This document shows positions 49,546 to 58,067 of a stretch of 64,000 bases of DNA, piece by piece (positions within the stretch are counted from its first letter, which is position 1; each line of letters opens with the position of its first letter). The position numbers were made by a program, and so were the translations under genes. The notes beneath the pieces are model-generated. The model made no database searches, was not told the DNA's origin, and worked only from the letters and a program-made list of their open reading frames with translations. The stretch covers positions 186,001 through 250,000 of the forward strand of contig BEIF01000002.1 of the NCBI GenBank assembly GCA_002898215.1, given 5' to 3'. This DNA comes from a bacterium HR29 (GTDB lineage: Bacteria > Chloroflexota > Dehalococcoidia > Tepidiformales > Tepidiformaceae).

Positions 49546-50553
49546 GTGGCCCTCCTCGACGAGCTTCAGCGCCCCCTCCGCGACCTCCGCATCTCCGTAA
49601 CCGACCGCTGCAACTTCCGCTGCGTGTACTGCATGCCCCGGTCGGTCTTCGGACCCGGCTACGAGTTCCTCCCCCGAGCGGAGCTGCTCACCTTCGAAGA
49701 GATCGCCCGCGTGGCCCGCGTTGCCGCCGAACTCGGCGTGCGCAAGGTTCGCATCACCGGGGGCGAGCCCCTCCTGCGCAGGGACCTCGTTCGCCTGGTG
49801 GAAATGCTCGCCGCCATCCCTGGGGTTGACGACCTCACCCTCACCACCAACGGAGCGCTCCTGCGCCAGTACGCCCGCCCCCTTGCCGACGCAGGGCTGA
49901 AGCGCGTGACGGTGAGCCTCGATTCCCTCGATGACGCCATCTTCCGAGCGATGAACGACGTCAACGTCGGCGTCGATGTCGTGCTCGAAGGCATCGCCGC
50001 CGCCCTGGAGGCAGGCCTCTCCCCGGTGAAGGTGAACGCCGTCGTGAAGCGGGGTGTCAACGACCACACCATCGTCGACCTCGTCCGTTACTTCCGTGGC
50101 ACGGGCGTGGTCGTCCGCTTCATCGAGTACATGGACGTCGGCACCACCAACGGCTGGCGGCTCGACGACGTCGTGACCGCTGACGAGATCCTCGCCCGCA
50201 TCGCGGCGGAGTTTCCCTTGGAGCCGGTGGAGCCGGCCTACCCGGGCGAAGTCGCCACCAGGTGGCGGCTCCGCGACGGCAGCGGCGAGGTCGGCATCAT
50301 CGCCTCCATCAGCCGCCCGTTCTGCGGAGGATGCACCCGCCTCCGCCTTTCGCCCGAAGGCCAGCTCTTCACCTGTCTCTTCGCGGCGCGCGGCCACGAC
50401 ATCCGCGCCCTCCTCCGCAGCGGCGCCAGCGACGCCGACCTCCGCGCCTTCATCGAACGCGTCTGGAGCGGGCGCACCGACCGCTACTCGGAGCTCCGCT
50501 CGGCCGAGACGGTGGGGCTGCCCCGGGTCGAGATGTCCCGAATCGGGGGGTGA
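49546..50553 (+). CDS. moaA: GTP 3',8-cyclase (molybdopterin biosynthesis)
   Basis: A 335-residue radical-SAM enzyme. The first 4Fe-4S cluster motif is CNFRCVYC (Cys22, 26, 29), followed by VRITGGEPLLRRDLV and the substrate cluster CGGCTRLRLSPEGQLFTC. The C-terminal Gly-Gly (SRIGG) is needed for catalysis. It makes the first molybdopterin intermediate from GTP. The GTG at 49546 follows TACACT (49534-49539) by 6 nt and the frame has no better start, so the message is probably leaderless. moaC is not visible. Confidence 0.93.
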   Translation: MALLDELQRPLRDLRISVTDRCNFRCVYCMPRSVFGPGYEFLPRAELLTFEEIARVARVAAELGVRKVRITGGEPLLRRDLVRLVEMLAAIPGVDDLTLTTNGALLRQYARPLADAGLKRVTVSLDSLDDAIFRAMNDVNVGVDVVLEGIAAALEAGLSPVKVNAVVKRGVNDHTIVDLVRYFRGTGVVVRFIEYMDVGTTNGWRLDDVVTADEILARIAAEFPLEPVEPAYPGEVATRWRLRDGSGEVGIIASISRPFCGGCTRLRLSPEGQLFTCLFAARGHDIRALLRSGASDADLRAFIERVWSGRTDRYSELRSAETVGLPRVEMSRIGG

Positions 50554-50556
50554 CGA

Positions 50557-51387
50557 CTACCCGGCCGGGGGCACGATGAGGAGTGGCCGCCGCAGCGTTC
50601 GCATCAGCCGATCGGTCGTGCTGCCGAGGATGAGGCGCCGGGCGAGCCCGAGACCGCGGGTGGCCACCGTGACCAGCCCCGCATCCGCTTCGTTCGCCGC
50701 CGCTTCGATGGCCGCGGCAGGGGCGCCCTGCACGACGTACGTACTCTCGCCCGCCCTGGCGATCTGCTTCAGGTACGCAGCCGCCGCCTCCTCGAGTTCC
50801 TGGTAGACGTCGGGAGAGTAGTACACGAACTCCACTCCCACGGGTGGCGGAACCGAGTACGCCCGCACCAGGGCGACGCGCGCCCCGAGCTTCTCTGCCG
50901 TCTCACGCGCGAGCTCCAGTCCGCGTTCGGCTTCCCGAGAGCCGTCGACAGCGGCCATCACCGGGTGCTCCGGCCCTGGGAGCACACCTTCACCCGTCGC
51001 CGGGACGAAGAACACCGGGATCTCGGCCCCGCGGACGATCTTGTCCGCCACCGAGCCGATGAGCATCGCCTGGAATCCCCCGCGGCCGTGGCTCGCGAGG
51101 CAGACGAAGCGGGCTCCCTCCGCGAAGGCGAGCACCTCGTCCGCGGGGCGTCCCTCGAGCACCGCCGATGTCCAGGCCCGCAGTCCGTACCGCTGAGCCA
51201 GCGTTGCGCAGTAGCCGCGGAACTTCTCCGCCGCGTCCGTCGCCTCCGCCTCACCGTTTTCGACGACGTGGACGAAGGCGACGGGGACGTCGTAGCCGGC
51301 GGCGATGCGAGCGGCCAATGGAAGGGCGTACTCGGCAGCGGCGGAGCCGTCGAGGGGCACGACGAGTGAGCCAGCGGGTGCGGGCAT
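50557..51387 (-). CDS. tandem universal stress protein
   Basis: 276 residues with two UspA domains. Domain 1 starts SLVVPLDGSAAAEYALPLAA and ends ASHGRGGFQAMLIGSVADKI. Domain 2 starts VMAAVDGSREAERGLELARE and ends VATRGLGLARRLILGSTTDR. Both carry the GxxG-x9-G(S/T) ATP motif (GRGG...GSVAD; GLGL...GSTTD). Such proteins help survival under stress. The stop lies 3 nt from the moaA stop (convergent). Confidence 0.9.
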   Translation of the reverse strand: MPAPAGSLVVPLDGSAAAEYALPLAARIAAGYDVPVAFVHVVENGEAEATDAAEKFRGYCATLAQRYGLRAWTSAVLEGRPADEVLAFAEGARFVCLASHGRGGFQAMLIGSVADKIVRGAEIPVFFVPATGEGVLPGPEHPVMAAVDGSREAERGLELARETAEKLGARVALVRAYSVPPPVGVEFVYYSPDVYQELEEAAAAYLKQIARAGESTYVVQGAPAAAIEAAANEADAGLVTVATRGLGLARRLILGSTTDRLMRTLRRPLLIVPPAG

Positions 51388-51474
51388 CGGAGCTCCTTCT
51401 CCTTGCAGGGTGACGGCGTTCGCCGCCCCCGCGATTATACGTCTCGGCCCCTGGGAGCTCGCCCGCGGCGTCGC

Positions 51475-52368
51475 TCAAATGGGGCGGCGGAAGATCTGCT
51501 CGAGTGCCGCGCGCCGCCGTTGTTCGGCCTCCCGCTGGCGGGCGAGCCGCGCGTCGAGGCGGCGGCTGTAGCGGGCATCGTAGGCCATCCACTCGCGGAC
51601 GATGCCCACGATGGCGAAGAAGAACACCAAGCTTCCCCCGACCGATACGAGCAGGATGCCGAGCCGTTGGTCGGTCAGGGCCGCGGGCGCCCAGTTGGGG
51701 AGTCGCGTCGCAACGGATGGATGGAAGGGCTCCTGGGCGGCGAGGAACATCGCACCGAAGAGCCCTTTGTGGGTCATCTCCACGAACACGTAGAAGACGC
51801 GCAGCGTGTACCCCATCCGCCAGGGCGGCGGGTCGGAGCAGAGCCCAGGCCACCAGAAGGCAGCGCCGGCAGCGAGCAGGGAGAGCTGCTGGGCGAGCCA
51901 CACCCCGTAATACCGCATCGCCCAGTCGGTAAGTGACGAGAATTGCCAGGCGTAGGTGATCCCCGCGTAGAGAAGCCAGGCGACCACGGGGAAGGTGACC
52001 AAGCGCAGCGGGGCACTTCGCGTCAGCCGGCGCAGATGCCGGTGTGCTCGGGGCCCGCTCGCCCGGTAGGCAAGCGTCAGGGGCTGCCCGAGCAGGAGCA
52101 GGGCCGGCGCGAGGGTGGACACGAGGAACATGGACCCGAACGATGCCGAAAGGAGCACGCGGTCGAGTCCGGCCAGGGGGGACAGCCAGGCCGCCGCCAG
52201 CACTGCCACTCCGGCTCCGAAGGACCAGGCGCGCCACCGCTCGAGGCGACGCCGGCGGCCGTCTCGTCTCGCCCTACGCCAGGCGGCCGCGTAGGCAGCG
52301 GCTGCCCCTGCTGCGAGGACCCCCAGCAGAGGGTCGGGCCTCCACTCGGCTAGCCAGGGGGCATCCAT
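51475..52368 (-). CDS. CtaG-like (caa3_CtaG) membrane protein
   Basis: 297 residues, about seven to eight membrane segments. Motifs include FGSMFLVSTLAPALLLLGQP, LYAGITYAWQFSSLTDWAMR, GAAFWWPGLCSDPPPWRMGY and MTHKGLFGAMFLAAQEPFHP, typical of the caa3_CtaG family linked to cytochrome oxidase assembly and copper delivery. The C-terminal tail is charged and basic. The frame stays open for 2.2 kb upstream, but the family start MDAPWLAEWRPDPLLG fixes the ATG at 52368. No oxidase genes are adjacent. Confidence 0.85.
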   Translation of the reverse strand: MDAPWLAEWRPDPLLGVLAAGAAAAYAAAWRRARRDGRRRRLERWRAWSFGAGVAVLAAAWLSPLAGLDRVLLSASFGSMFLVSTLAPALLLLGQPLTLAYRASGPRAHRHLRRLTRSAPLRLVTFPVVAWLLYAGITYAWQFSSLTDWAMRYYGVWLAQQLSLLAAGAAFWWPGLCSDPPPWRMGYTLRVFYVFVEMTHKGLFGAMFLAAQEPFHPSVATRLPNWAPAALTDQRLGILLVSVGGSLVFFFAIVGIVREWMAYDARYSRRLDARLARQREAEQRRRAALEQIFRRPI

Positions 52369-52439
52369 ACCTGGGAGCATACTGCTGCGCGGCCCTCCAG
52401 GGCGCGGCCGGCCCGCGCTCCCCTCCACCAGTCGGGCTC

Positions 52440-54227
52440 TCAGTAGTCGTTCGGGTCCGTAGCCCCCGAAAAGGCGCCTCGCAAAGCCGAGAGGCGCTCC
52501 CGTTCGGCCAGCAGCTCCAGGATGCGCTCCACGTCTTCCGGAGAGAGCTCGCCGCCGGCGGCGTCGATGATGGCCGCCACCTCTCGGTCGATGGCGGCGA
52601 TGCGGTCGGCGAGCTGGGCCTCGCTGGAGGGCCGTTCGCTCCCCGACTCGGTCGCGCCCCCGCCTGGCTGCGGCGTCGCCTGCCCGTCCGGCTGCGGACT
52701 TCCGCCTCCGGTCCCTGGAGTCGGACCGCTCGTCCCCGGTTGAGGAGTGGGAGAGGCCCCGGCCCCGGGTGTCGCCCCGGCGGGCGGCGGTGTCGGGGCA
52801 GGTGGCGGCTCCTGCTGCCCCCGAAGGAGCGCGTAGACGACCTCGTAGTCGTGGCGGGCGGCGTCGGTCGGCCGCTCGACGAGCGATTGGCGCAGTTCGG
52901 CCAACGCCTGGACCAACTGTCCACGGGCGAAGGCGTGGTGGCCGAGGAAGCGGTGAGCCTCCGCGCGAATCCCCTCGTCCGGCGAACCGGCGGCCCGCCG
53001 CGCGGCCAAAGCGGCCTCCTCGAAGCGCCCGGCGGCGTGGAGGGCGGCTGCGAGGTTCAGGGCGAGCTGATCGTTGGCGGGGTCGGCCTCGAGCGCCTCC
53101 CTGAACCGCTGCGCCGCGAGTTCGAAATCGCCGGCGGCGAAGGCGTCCCGGCCCGCCTCGTTCAGCCGATGCGCCTCCGAGGCGCAGCCGGCGACCACGA
53201 TGAGCGTCGCCACGGCGGTGAGGGCCAGAGCGACGCGCCGCCATCGCGAGCGGAGCCCCTCGACGGTCCAAGCCGCCGCCAGCAATCCGAGCACGCCCCA
53301 GGCGAAGAGGTGGAACCGTTCGATGGGGATGCGCACGGTGCGCGTCTCGACCACGGCTGCCTCCAGGCTCGCCACCCGGCCCCGCACCGCGCCCGGCAGG
53401 AGCGAGAGGTCGGCGCCGATGTACCCCCCGCCACCGAGCGCGGCCACCGATGCGAGGAATGCCTCGTCGAGCCGCGTGATGACCGGGGTGCCGTCGGCCT
53501 CCCGGAGCGGAACCCACTCTCCCCGCTGGCGGTCGAACACAGGCACCGTGCCCCCTTCTGGCGTTCCTACACCAGCGACCAGCAGCTCCGCCCCTGCAGC
53601 CCGCAGCCGGGCGAGGGCCTCTGCTGGGGCGGGCCCCAGGTCGTCCCCGTCCGTCACGATCACCACCAGCCGCCCCGACTCCGACTCTGGCGGAAAGAGC
53701 GACAGCGCCTCTTCGATCCCCGCTGCCACGCTCGTCCCGGGCCCGACGAGGACCTGCCCCGGCTCCAACATCCGCACGATGGCCGCGGCGGCACGCAAGT
53801 CCGTCGTGAGGGGGAAGCGCACCCGCGCGGTGCCCGCGAAGACCACCAGGCCGACGCGCACGTCCCGCAGCTCGAGGAACGAGGCCGCGATGGCCTCCCT
53901 GGCTGCCGCCATCCGCGAGGGTGACACGTCCTCGGCGCCCATGCTTCGGGAGACGTCGACAACGTAGACGACGTCCACGCCTCGCCGAGGGAGCGTCGCC
54001 TCGGCCACGCCCCATTGTGGCCGGGCCGCCGCCAGTGCGAGGCCGGCCACCGCCAACGCCAGGACCGCGGCCCCGGCCCAGCCCGCGGCGCTGTTCCCTT
54101 CCTGGCCGAACCGCTTCACCGCCGCCGCACGCTGGCGCGCGGACCATCCCAGCAGCGCGGCGGCGATGATCCCGACACTCGCGAGGGAGAGCCAAGCCGG
54201 CGCGGCGAAGCCGAACCCGTCCGTCAC
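52440..54227 (-). CDS. VWA domain protein with TPR tail (BatB/BatC fusion type)
   Basis: 595 residues. An N-terminal membrane helix, then a von Willebrand A domain with MIDAS motif VVDVSRSMGAEDVSPSRMAA, a second helix (about 320-345), a TPR-type repeat (LNEAGRDAFAAGDFELAAQR, FREALEADPANDQLALNLAA), and a Pro/Gly/Thr-rich disordered tail. It is the BatB plus BatC arrangement in one chain. It probably acts with the MoxR ATPase at the outer face of the membrane, assembling or activating other proteins. A GTG at 54227 overlaps the upstream stop (GTGA). Some charged linker residues at the C-terminus may be coiled coil. Confidence 0.85.
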   Translation of the reverse strand: MTDGFGFAAPAWLSLASVGIIAAALLGWSARQRAAAVKRFGQEGNSAAGWAGAAVLALAVAGLALAAARPQWGVAEATLPRRGVDVVYVVDVSRSMGAEDVSPSRMAAAREAIAASFLELRDVRVGLVVFAGTARVRFPLTTDLRAAAAIVRMLEPGQVLVGPGTSVAAGIEEALSLFPPESESGRLVVIVTDGDDLGPAPAEALARLRAAGAELLVAGVGTPEGGTVPVFDRQRGEWVPLREADGTPVITRLDEAFLASVAALGGGGYIGADLSLLPGAVRGRVASLEAAVVETRTVRIPIERFHLFAWGVLGLLAAAWTVEGLRSRWRRVALALTAVATLIVVAGCASEAHRLNEAGRDAFAAGDFELAAQRFREALEADPANDQLALNLAAALHAAGRFEEAALAARRAAGSPDEGIRAEAHRFLGHHAFARGQLVQALAELRQSLVERPTDAARHDYEVVYALLRGQQEPPPAPTPPPAGATPGAGASPTPQPGTSGPTPGTGGGSPQPDGQATPQPGGGATESGSERPSSEAQLADRIAAIDREVAAIIDAAGGELSPEDVERILELLAERERLSALRGAFSGATDPNDY

Positions 54228-55162
54228 GGCGCCCTCCGGAGCCAAAGGGAATCAAGCACGGCCCATGCCGCCAGCAGCGCCGCCGCGGCCGCCGCCAGCC
54301 AGGGGCCGAACTCCCGGTAGCGGAGGTACCGCCCCCGTTCGAAGGGGGAAGTCTCCAGGCGGGCGATCTCCTCGTAGACGGCGCGGAGCTCGGCCGTCGA
54401 CGATGCGGCGAAGAAGCGCGCGCCCGTCCGCTCCGCGATGGCCTGCAGAAGCTCCTCGTCCACGTCGGAGAAGCGCCTGGGCCCCTCGTCGACGACAGCG
54501 ATGGTGTACACCGGGATGCCGAGCTGCGCCGCCAGCTCCGCAGCATCGAGCGGGGCGATCGATTCCCGGGCGTTGTGGCGACCATCGGTAAGGAGCACGA
54601 CTACCCTGCTCGCCGCGCGCGAGTCCCGCAGCATGTTGACTGCGGCACCGATCCCTACACCGATACCCGTTCCGTCCGGCAGGAGTCCGGGCTCGAGTTC
54701 GGCCACGAGCTCGTCCAGGGCCCTGTAGTCCGTGGTGGGCGGAACCAGCGGGATCGCCTCGCGCTGGAAGACGACGAGTCCGACGCGGTCGTTCACGCGG
54801 TTGGTGATGAACTCGCGCACCACCTCCTTCGTGCCCTCCAGGCGCGTCCGCCCGTCGGAAAGGGAGCTGGTCATGCTGCTGGAAAGGTCGAGGGAGAGCA
54901 CGATATCGACCCCTTCGCCCGGGACCCGGGTCGCTGCCTCACCGACGCGCGGCCGCGCGGCCGCCCCTGTGAGGAGCAGGGCGGCGACCACCGGCAGCAC
55001 CGGCAGCCAGCGCGCCAAGCGCTGGCGGGACGTGGTGGGGATGGAGAGGAGGGCCGCCGTGCTCGGCACGGCGATGGCCGGCTTGGGGGCGCGGTGCCGC
55101 CACCAGGCAACGGCGAGGACAGGGACGACGAGCGCGAGCGCCCACGGCGCGCCGAACTCCAT
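54224..55162 (-). CDS. VWA domain membrane protein (BatA type)
   Basis: 312 residues. It starts with the BatA-like membrane anchor EFGAPWALALVVPVLAVAWW, then a second helix and a VWA domain with MIDAS VLSLDLSSSMTSSLSDGRTR and LVVLLTDGRHNARESIAPLD. A C-terminal helix (about 285-307) ends in a short basic tail. It is operonic with BatB/C-type and BatD-type genes and overlaps them by a few nt at each end (GTGA and TGATG). It would display a metal-ion-dependent adhesion domain on the cell surface. Confidence 0.87.
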   Translation of the reverse strand: MEFGAPWALALVVPVLAVAWWRHRAPKPAIAVPSTAALLSIPTTSRQRLARWLPVLPVVAALLLTGAAARPRVGEAATRVPGEGVDIVLSLDLSSSMTSSLSDGRTRLEGTKEVVREFITNRVNDRVGLVVFQREAIPLVPPTTDYRALDELVAELEPGLLPDGTGIGVGIGAAVNMLRDSRAASRVVVLLTDGRHNARESIAPLDAAELAAQLGIPVYTIAVVDEGPRRFSDVDEELLQAIAERTGARFFAASSTAELRAVYEEIARLETSPFERGRYLRYREFGPWLAAAAAALLAAWAVLDSLWLRRAP

Positions 55163-56049
55163 CACTCGGCTCCCTGGAGGAGTTCCGCCGCCATCGCCAG
55201 GTCCGCTCGCCGACGCTCGGGTGCGGGGCGGTATCCGCCGTACACCACGGCGTCGCATTCTTCGAGGAGGCCGGCGACGAGCCGCGCCACCCACCGTTCG
55301 CCCCGCTCCTCCAGTCGCCGCCGTAGCTCGCCGGCGGTGAGCGAGGCCGCGGGGATGCGATACCGTTCGGCCAGCGCGGCCCGGATGGCGGAAGCCACCC
55401 GCCGATAGCCGACCGCCGGGTCCGCTTCCACGGCGGCGGCGAGCTCTTCGATCGAGGGGAGCGGCGCGGGCGCTTCGGGCGCGGGGGCGGGCGGCCGCCG
55501 CCTGGCGGCGGAGAACGCCCGCCAAGCGACCGCCGAGAGCGCGAAGGCCGCGAACCCCGCACCGAGGGCCGCCGCTGGCCGTATCCAGAGGGGAACGCCC
55601 CCACCGATGGGGGCCGGCTCGGGCAACGGGCGAAGCTCCAGCGGGTCGCCGGGCCGGAGCACCGAGGGCACCGTCAGCCGCACTTCGGGCAGCTCCCGGA
55701 TCTCCGTGCCGCTCGCGCCGCTAACCAGCACCGCGGGGCGGAAGGCCGCTTCGCCCGGAGCGAACGCTGCCGCCTCCACTTCGAACGTGTGCACATCGCC
55801 TTCCGGGCCCCGGGTCACCTCGTGACGACGCACCCCAAGCACGCTCACGTCGCCCCAGCTCGGCGCGCCGGGCTCGATGTCCACGCCGGCTCCGGGAGCC
55901 ACCTCCACGCGGATGGTGAGCGTGAACGGCTCGCCCACCAGCACCGAAGAGGCGGAGGTCGCCACGTCGTCGTCCGCACGTGCATCGCTCGCCAAGAGGA
56001 GCGCGAACAGCAGCGCTGCCACGCCTCCGGCCAACGGAAGAACCTTCAT
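55162..56049 (-). CDS. BatD-like protein of the MoxR/VWA operon
   Basis: 295 residues. A signal peptide (LLFALLLASDARA) is followed by a beta-rich extracellular domain (SASSVLVGEPFTLTIRVEVA, AAAFAPGEAAFRPAVL) of the BatD/DUF4381 kind. A membrane helix lies near ~180, and a helical cytoplasmic domain follows (RVASAIRAALAERYRIPA) of the DUF4381/DUF4129 type. Stop and start codons overlap with its neighbours (TGATG and ATGA). It probably scaffolds the two VWA proteins. Confidence 0.75.
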   Translation of the reverse strand: MKVLPLAGGVAALLFALLLASDARADDDVATSASSVLVGEPFTLTIRVEVAPGAGVDIEPGAPSWGDVSVLGVRRHEVTRGPEGDVHTFEVEAAAFAPGEAAFRPAVLVSGASGTEIRELPEVRLTVPSVLRPGDPLELRPLPEPAPIGGGVPLWIRPAAALGAGFAAFALSAVAWRAFSAARRRPPAPAPEAPAPLPSIEELAAAVEADPAVGYRRVASAIRAALAERYRIPAASLTAGELRRRLEERGERWVARLVAGLLEECDAVVYGGYRPAPERRRADLAMAAELLQGAE

Positions 56050-56981
56050 GATGCGACCCTCGCTTGCCGTTGCTCGAAGAAGCGGATGAGCGCTGGCACG
56101 TAGTCTTCTTCTGTCGTCACGGCGATCTCGTCGATGCCGAGGCTGCCGAAGAGGAGGGCTCGCTCCTCGTCGGCTCGTCTCACTGCCTCGGCGTAGGCGG
56201 CACGGACCGCCGCGGAACGGGTATCGACTTCGACGACGCGGCCGGTTTCAGCGTCCGCGAGGCGGACGATGCCAGCAGCCGGCAGGTCCGTGTCGAGCGG
56301 GCTACGGACGCAGATGGCGATGAGGTCGTGACGGTCGGCCGCGGCCCGCAGCTCCCGCGCGAAGGAGCCGCCGAGGAAATCCGAGACGAGGAACACCGTC
56401 GCCCGCCGGCGGTGCACCCGCTGTAAATGGCCCAGCGCGGCGGCCAGGTCGGTGCCGCGCGACGACGGCCGGGCTCCGAGGAGCTCCCGCACGACCCGCA
56501 GGACGTGCCGCTGTCCGGCCGCGGGGCGGATATACCGTTCGGGGCTTTCGGCGAAGAGGAGCAGCCCCACCCGGTCCCCGTTGCGTGCGGCTGCCAGGGC
56601 GAGAACCGCGCACAGCTCGGCGGCGACGTCGGCCTTCGGACGGCGGCCGTTTCCCGACCGCATCGAGGCGCTGACGTCGACCGCGAAGATCACCGTGAGC
56701 TCCCGGTCCTCCCGGTAGCGGCGTACGAAGGGCTCCCCGCGGCGGGCGAACGTCTTCCAGTCGATGGTGCGGGTGTCGTCCCCCGGCACGTACGCGCGGA
56801 GCTCGTAGAAATCGATGCCCCGGCCGCGGAAGACGGCGACGTACTGTCCCGCGAAGAGCGCGTCCACGAGCCGACGTGCTCGGAGCTCGATGGCGCGAAC
56901 CCGCCGCAGCAGCTCGGCGGGGTTCGCCGGCTCCGGCGCAGCCGACCCCCGGGAAGCGCGGCGGAAGAGGCGCGTGAGCAA
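56046..56981 (-). CDS. DUF58-domain protein
   Basis: 311 residues. It carries the DUF58 signature VFRGRGIDFYELRAYVPGDD TRTIDWKTFARRGEPF (two pieces) and RRYREDRELTVIFAVDVSAS, a VWA-like MIDAS. It lies directly after the moxR gene and overlaps the BatD-like gene (ATGA). MoxR-DUF58 pairs form chaperone systems that ready VWA proteins or metalloenzymes. The start has no clear ribosome site, consistent with coupling to moxR 12 nt upstream. Confidence 0.88.
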   Translation of the reverse strand: MLTRLFRRASRGSAAPEPANPAELLRRVRAIELRARRLVDALFAGQYVAVFRGRGIDFYELRAYVPGDDTRTIDWKTFARRGEPFVRRYREDRELTVIFAVDVSASMRSGNGRRPKADVAAELCAVLALAAARNGDRVGLLLFAESPERYIRPAAGQRHVLRVVRELLGARPSSRGTDLAAALGHLQRVHRRRATVFLVSDFLGGSFARELRAAADRHDLIAICVRSPLDTDLPAAGIVRLADAETGRVVEVDTRSAAVRAAYAEAVRRADEERALLFGSLGIDEIAVTTEEDYVPALIRFFEQRQARVAS

Positions 56982-56993
56982 GCGGCCACCCCC

Positions 56994-57983
56994 CTACGGC
57001 ACCGGGACCCCCTCCAGCACCCGGTCCACGATGTCGTCCGTGGTCAGCTCTTCCGCGTCGGCCTCGTAGGTCGTCACGATGCGGTGACGAAGGACGTCGT
57101 GCGCGATCGCTTTCACATCGTCGGGCAAGGTGTAACCGCGCCCTTGGAGGAACGCGTGGGCCCGCGCCGCCTGAGCGAGGGCGATGGTGGCCCGCGGGGA
57201 AGCGCCGAAGGCGATCAGCGACGCGAGCTCCGGCATACGGAAGGCCGCTGGCCGGCGGGTCGCCGAAACCAGGTTGACGATGTACTCCTTCAGCGCGTCG
57301 TCGATGGCGACCTCCTCCACCGCGGCTTGTGAGAGGGCGATGTCGGCGGCCGATGCCACCGGCTCGAGGCGCTTTGGCACCCCGTTCAGGGCGAGGTCGA
57401 GGATGGCCCGCTCCTCCCGACGCTCCGGGTAGGTCACCCTCACCTTCAAGAGGAAGCGGTCCAGCTCCGCCTCCGGCAAGGGGTACGTCCCCTCGTGTTC
57501 GATAGGGTTCTGCGTCGCGATGACGAGGAACGGGTCCTCCAGCGGGAAGGTCTCCCCCGCGATGGTCACCTGGCGCTCCTGCATCGCTTCGAGGAGGGCC
57601 GATTGCACTTTCGGTGGCGCGCGGTTGATTTCGTCGGCGAGGACGATGTTTGCGAAGATTGGACCCTTCCGGACCACGAACCGTGCTTCGCCGGGAGAGT
57701 ACACCTCGGTGCCGGTGAGGTCCGCGGGGAGCAAATCCGGCGTGAACTGGATGCGTACGAAGCGGAGCTGGAGGGTCTGCGCCAGGCTCGAAACTGCCAG
57801 CGTCTTCGCGAGTCCTGGAACCCCCTCGACGAGTACATGTCCGCGGCACAGCAGGCCGATGAGCAGCCGGTCGATGAGGACGTCCTGGCCGACGATGACG
57901 CGGTGGATCTCCTGCCGTACGCGAGCCAGCACGGCGGCTGCTTCGGCTGCCCGGGGCGAAAGGGCCTGCGGGGTCACGGCCAT
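56994..57983 (-). CDS. MoxR-family AAA+ ATPase
   Basis: A 329-residue AAA+ protein of the MoxR type. Walker A is EGVPGLAKTLAVSS, Walker B is IVLADEINRAPPKVQSALLE, MQERQVTIAGE follows, sensor 1 lies in VIATQNPIEHEGTYPLPEAE, and the C-terminal lid ends DDIVDRVL. It is the first gene of a five-gene run (moxR, DUF58, BatD-like, BatA-like, BatB/C-like). The ATPase probably drives assembly steps by the VWA proteins. TAGAAT upstream is a likely -10 with a 5' leader of about 28 nt. Confidence 0.92.
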   Translation of the reverse strand: MAVTPQALSPRAAEAAAVLARVRQEIHRVIVGQDVLIDRLLIGLLCRGHVLVEGVPGLAKTLAVSSLAQTLQLRFVRIQFTPDLLPADLTGTEVYSPGEARFVVRKGPIFANIVLADEINRAPPKVQSALLEAMQERQVTIAGETFPLEDPFLVIATQNPIEHEGTYPLPEAELDRFLLKVRVTYPERREERAILDLALNGVPKRLEPVASAADIALSQAAVEEVAIDDALKEYIVNLVSATRRPAAFRMPELASLIAFGASPRATIALAQAARAHAFLQGRGYTLPDDVKAIAHDVLRHRIVTTYEADAEELTTDDIVDRVLEGVPVP

Positions 57984-58067
57984 CGTCGGTCCTGCGCCGC
58001 AGCTCGGCGTACCGTCATTCTAGCCCAGCCTCGATGGCCCCGGTTCAGAATCCGTTATGCAGCCGGC

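Noticed and set aside
52369-54585. CtaG-like frame extending to over 1000 residues
   Set aside because: The upstream 2.2 kb of this frame is antisense-like Arg/Gly/Pro sequence overlapping the VWA genes. The family start and length fix the gene at 297 residues.
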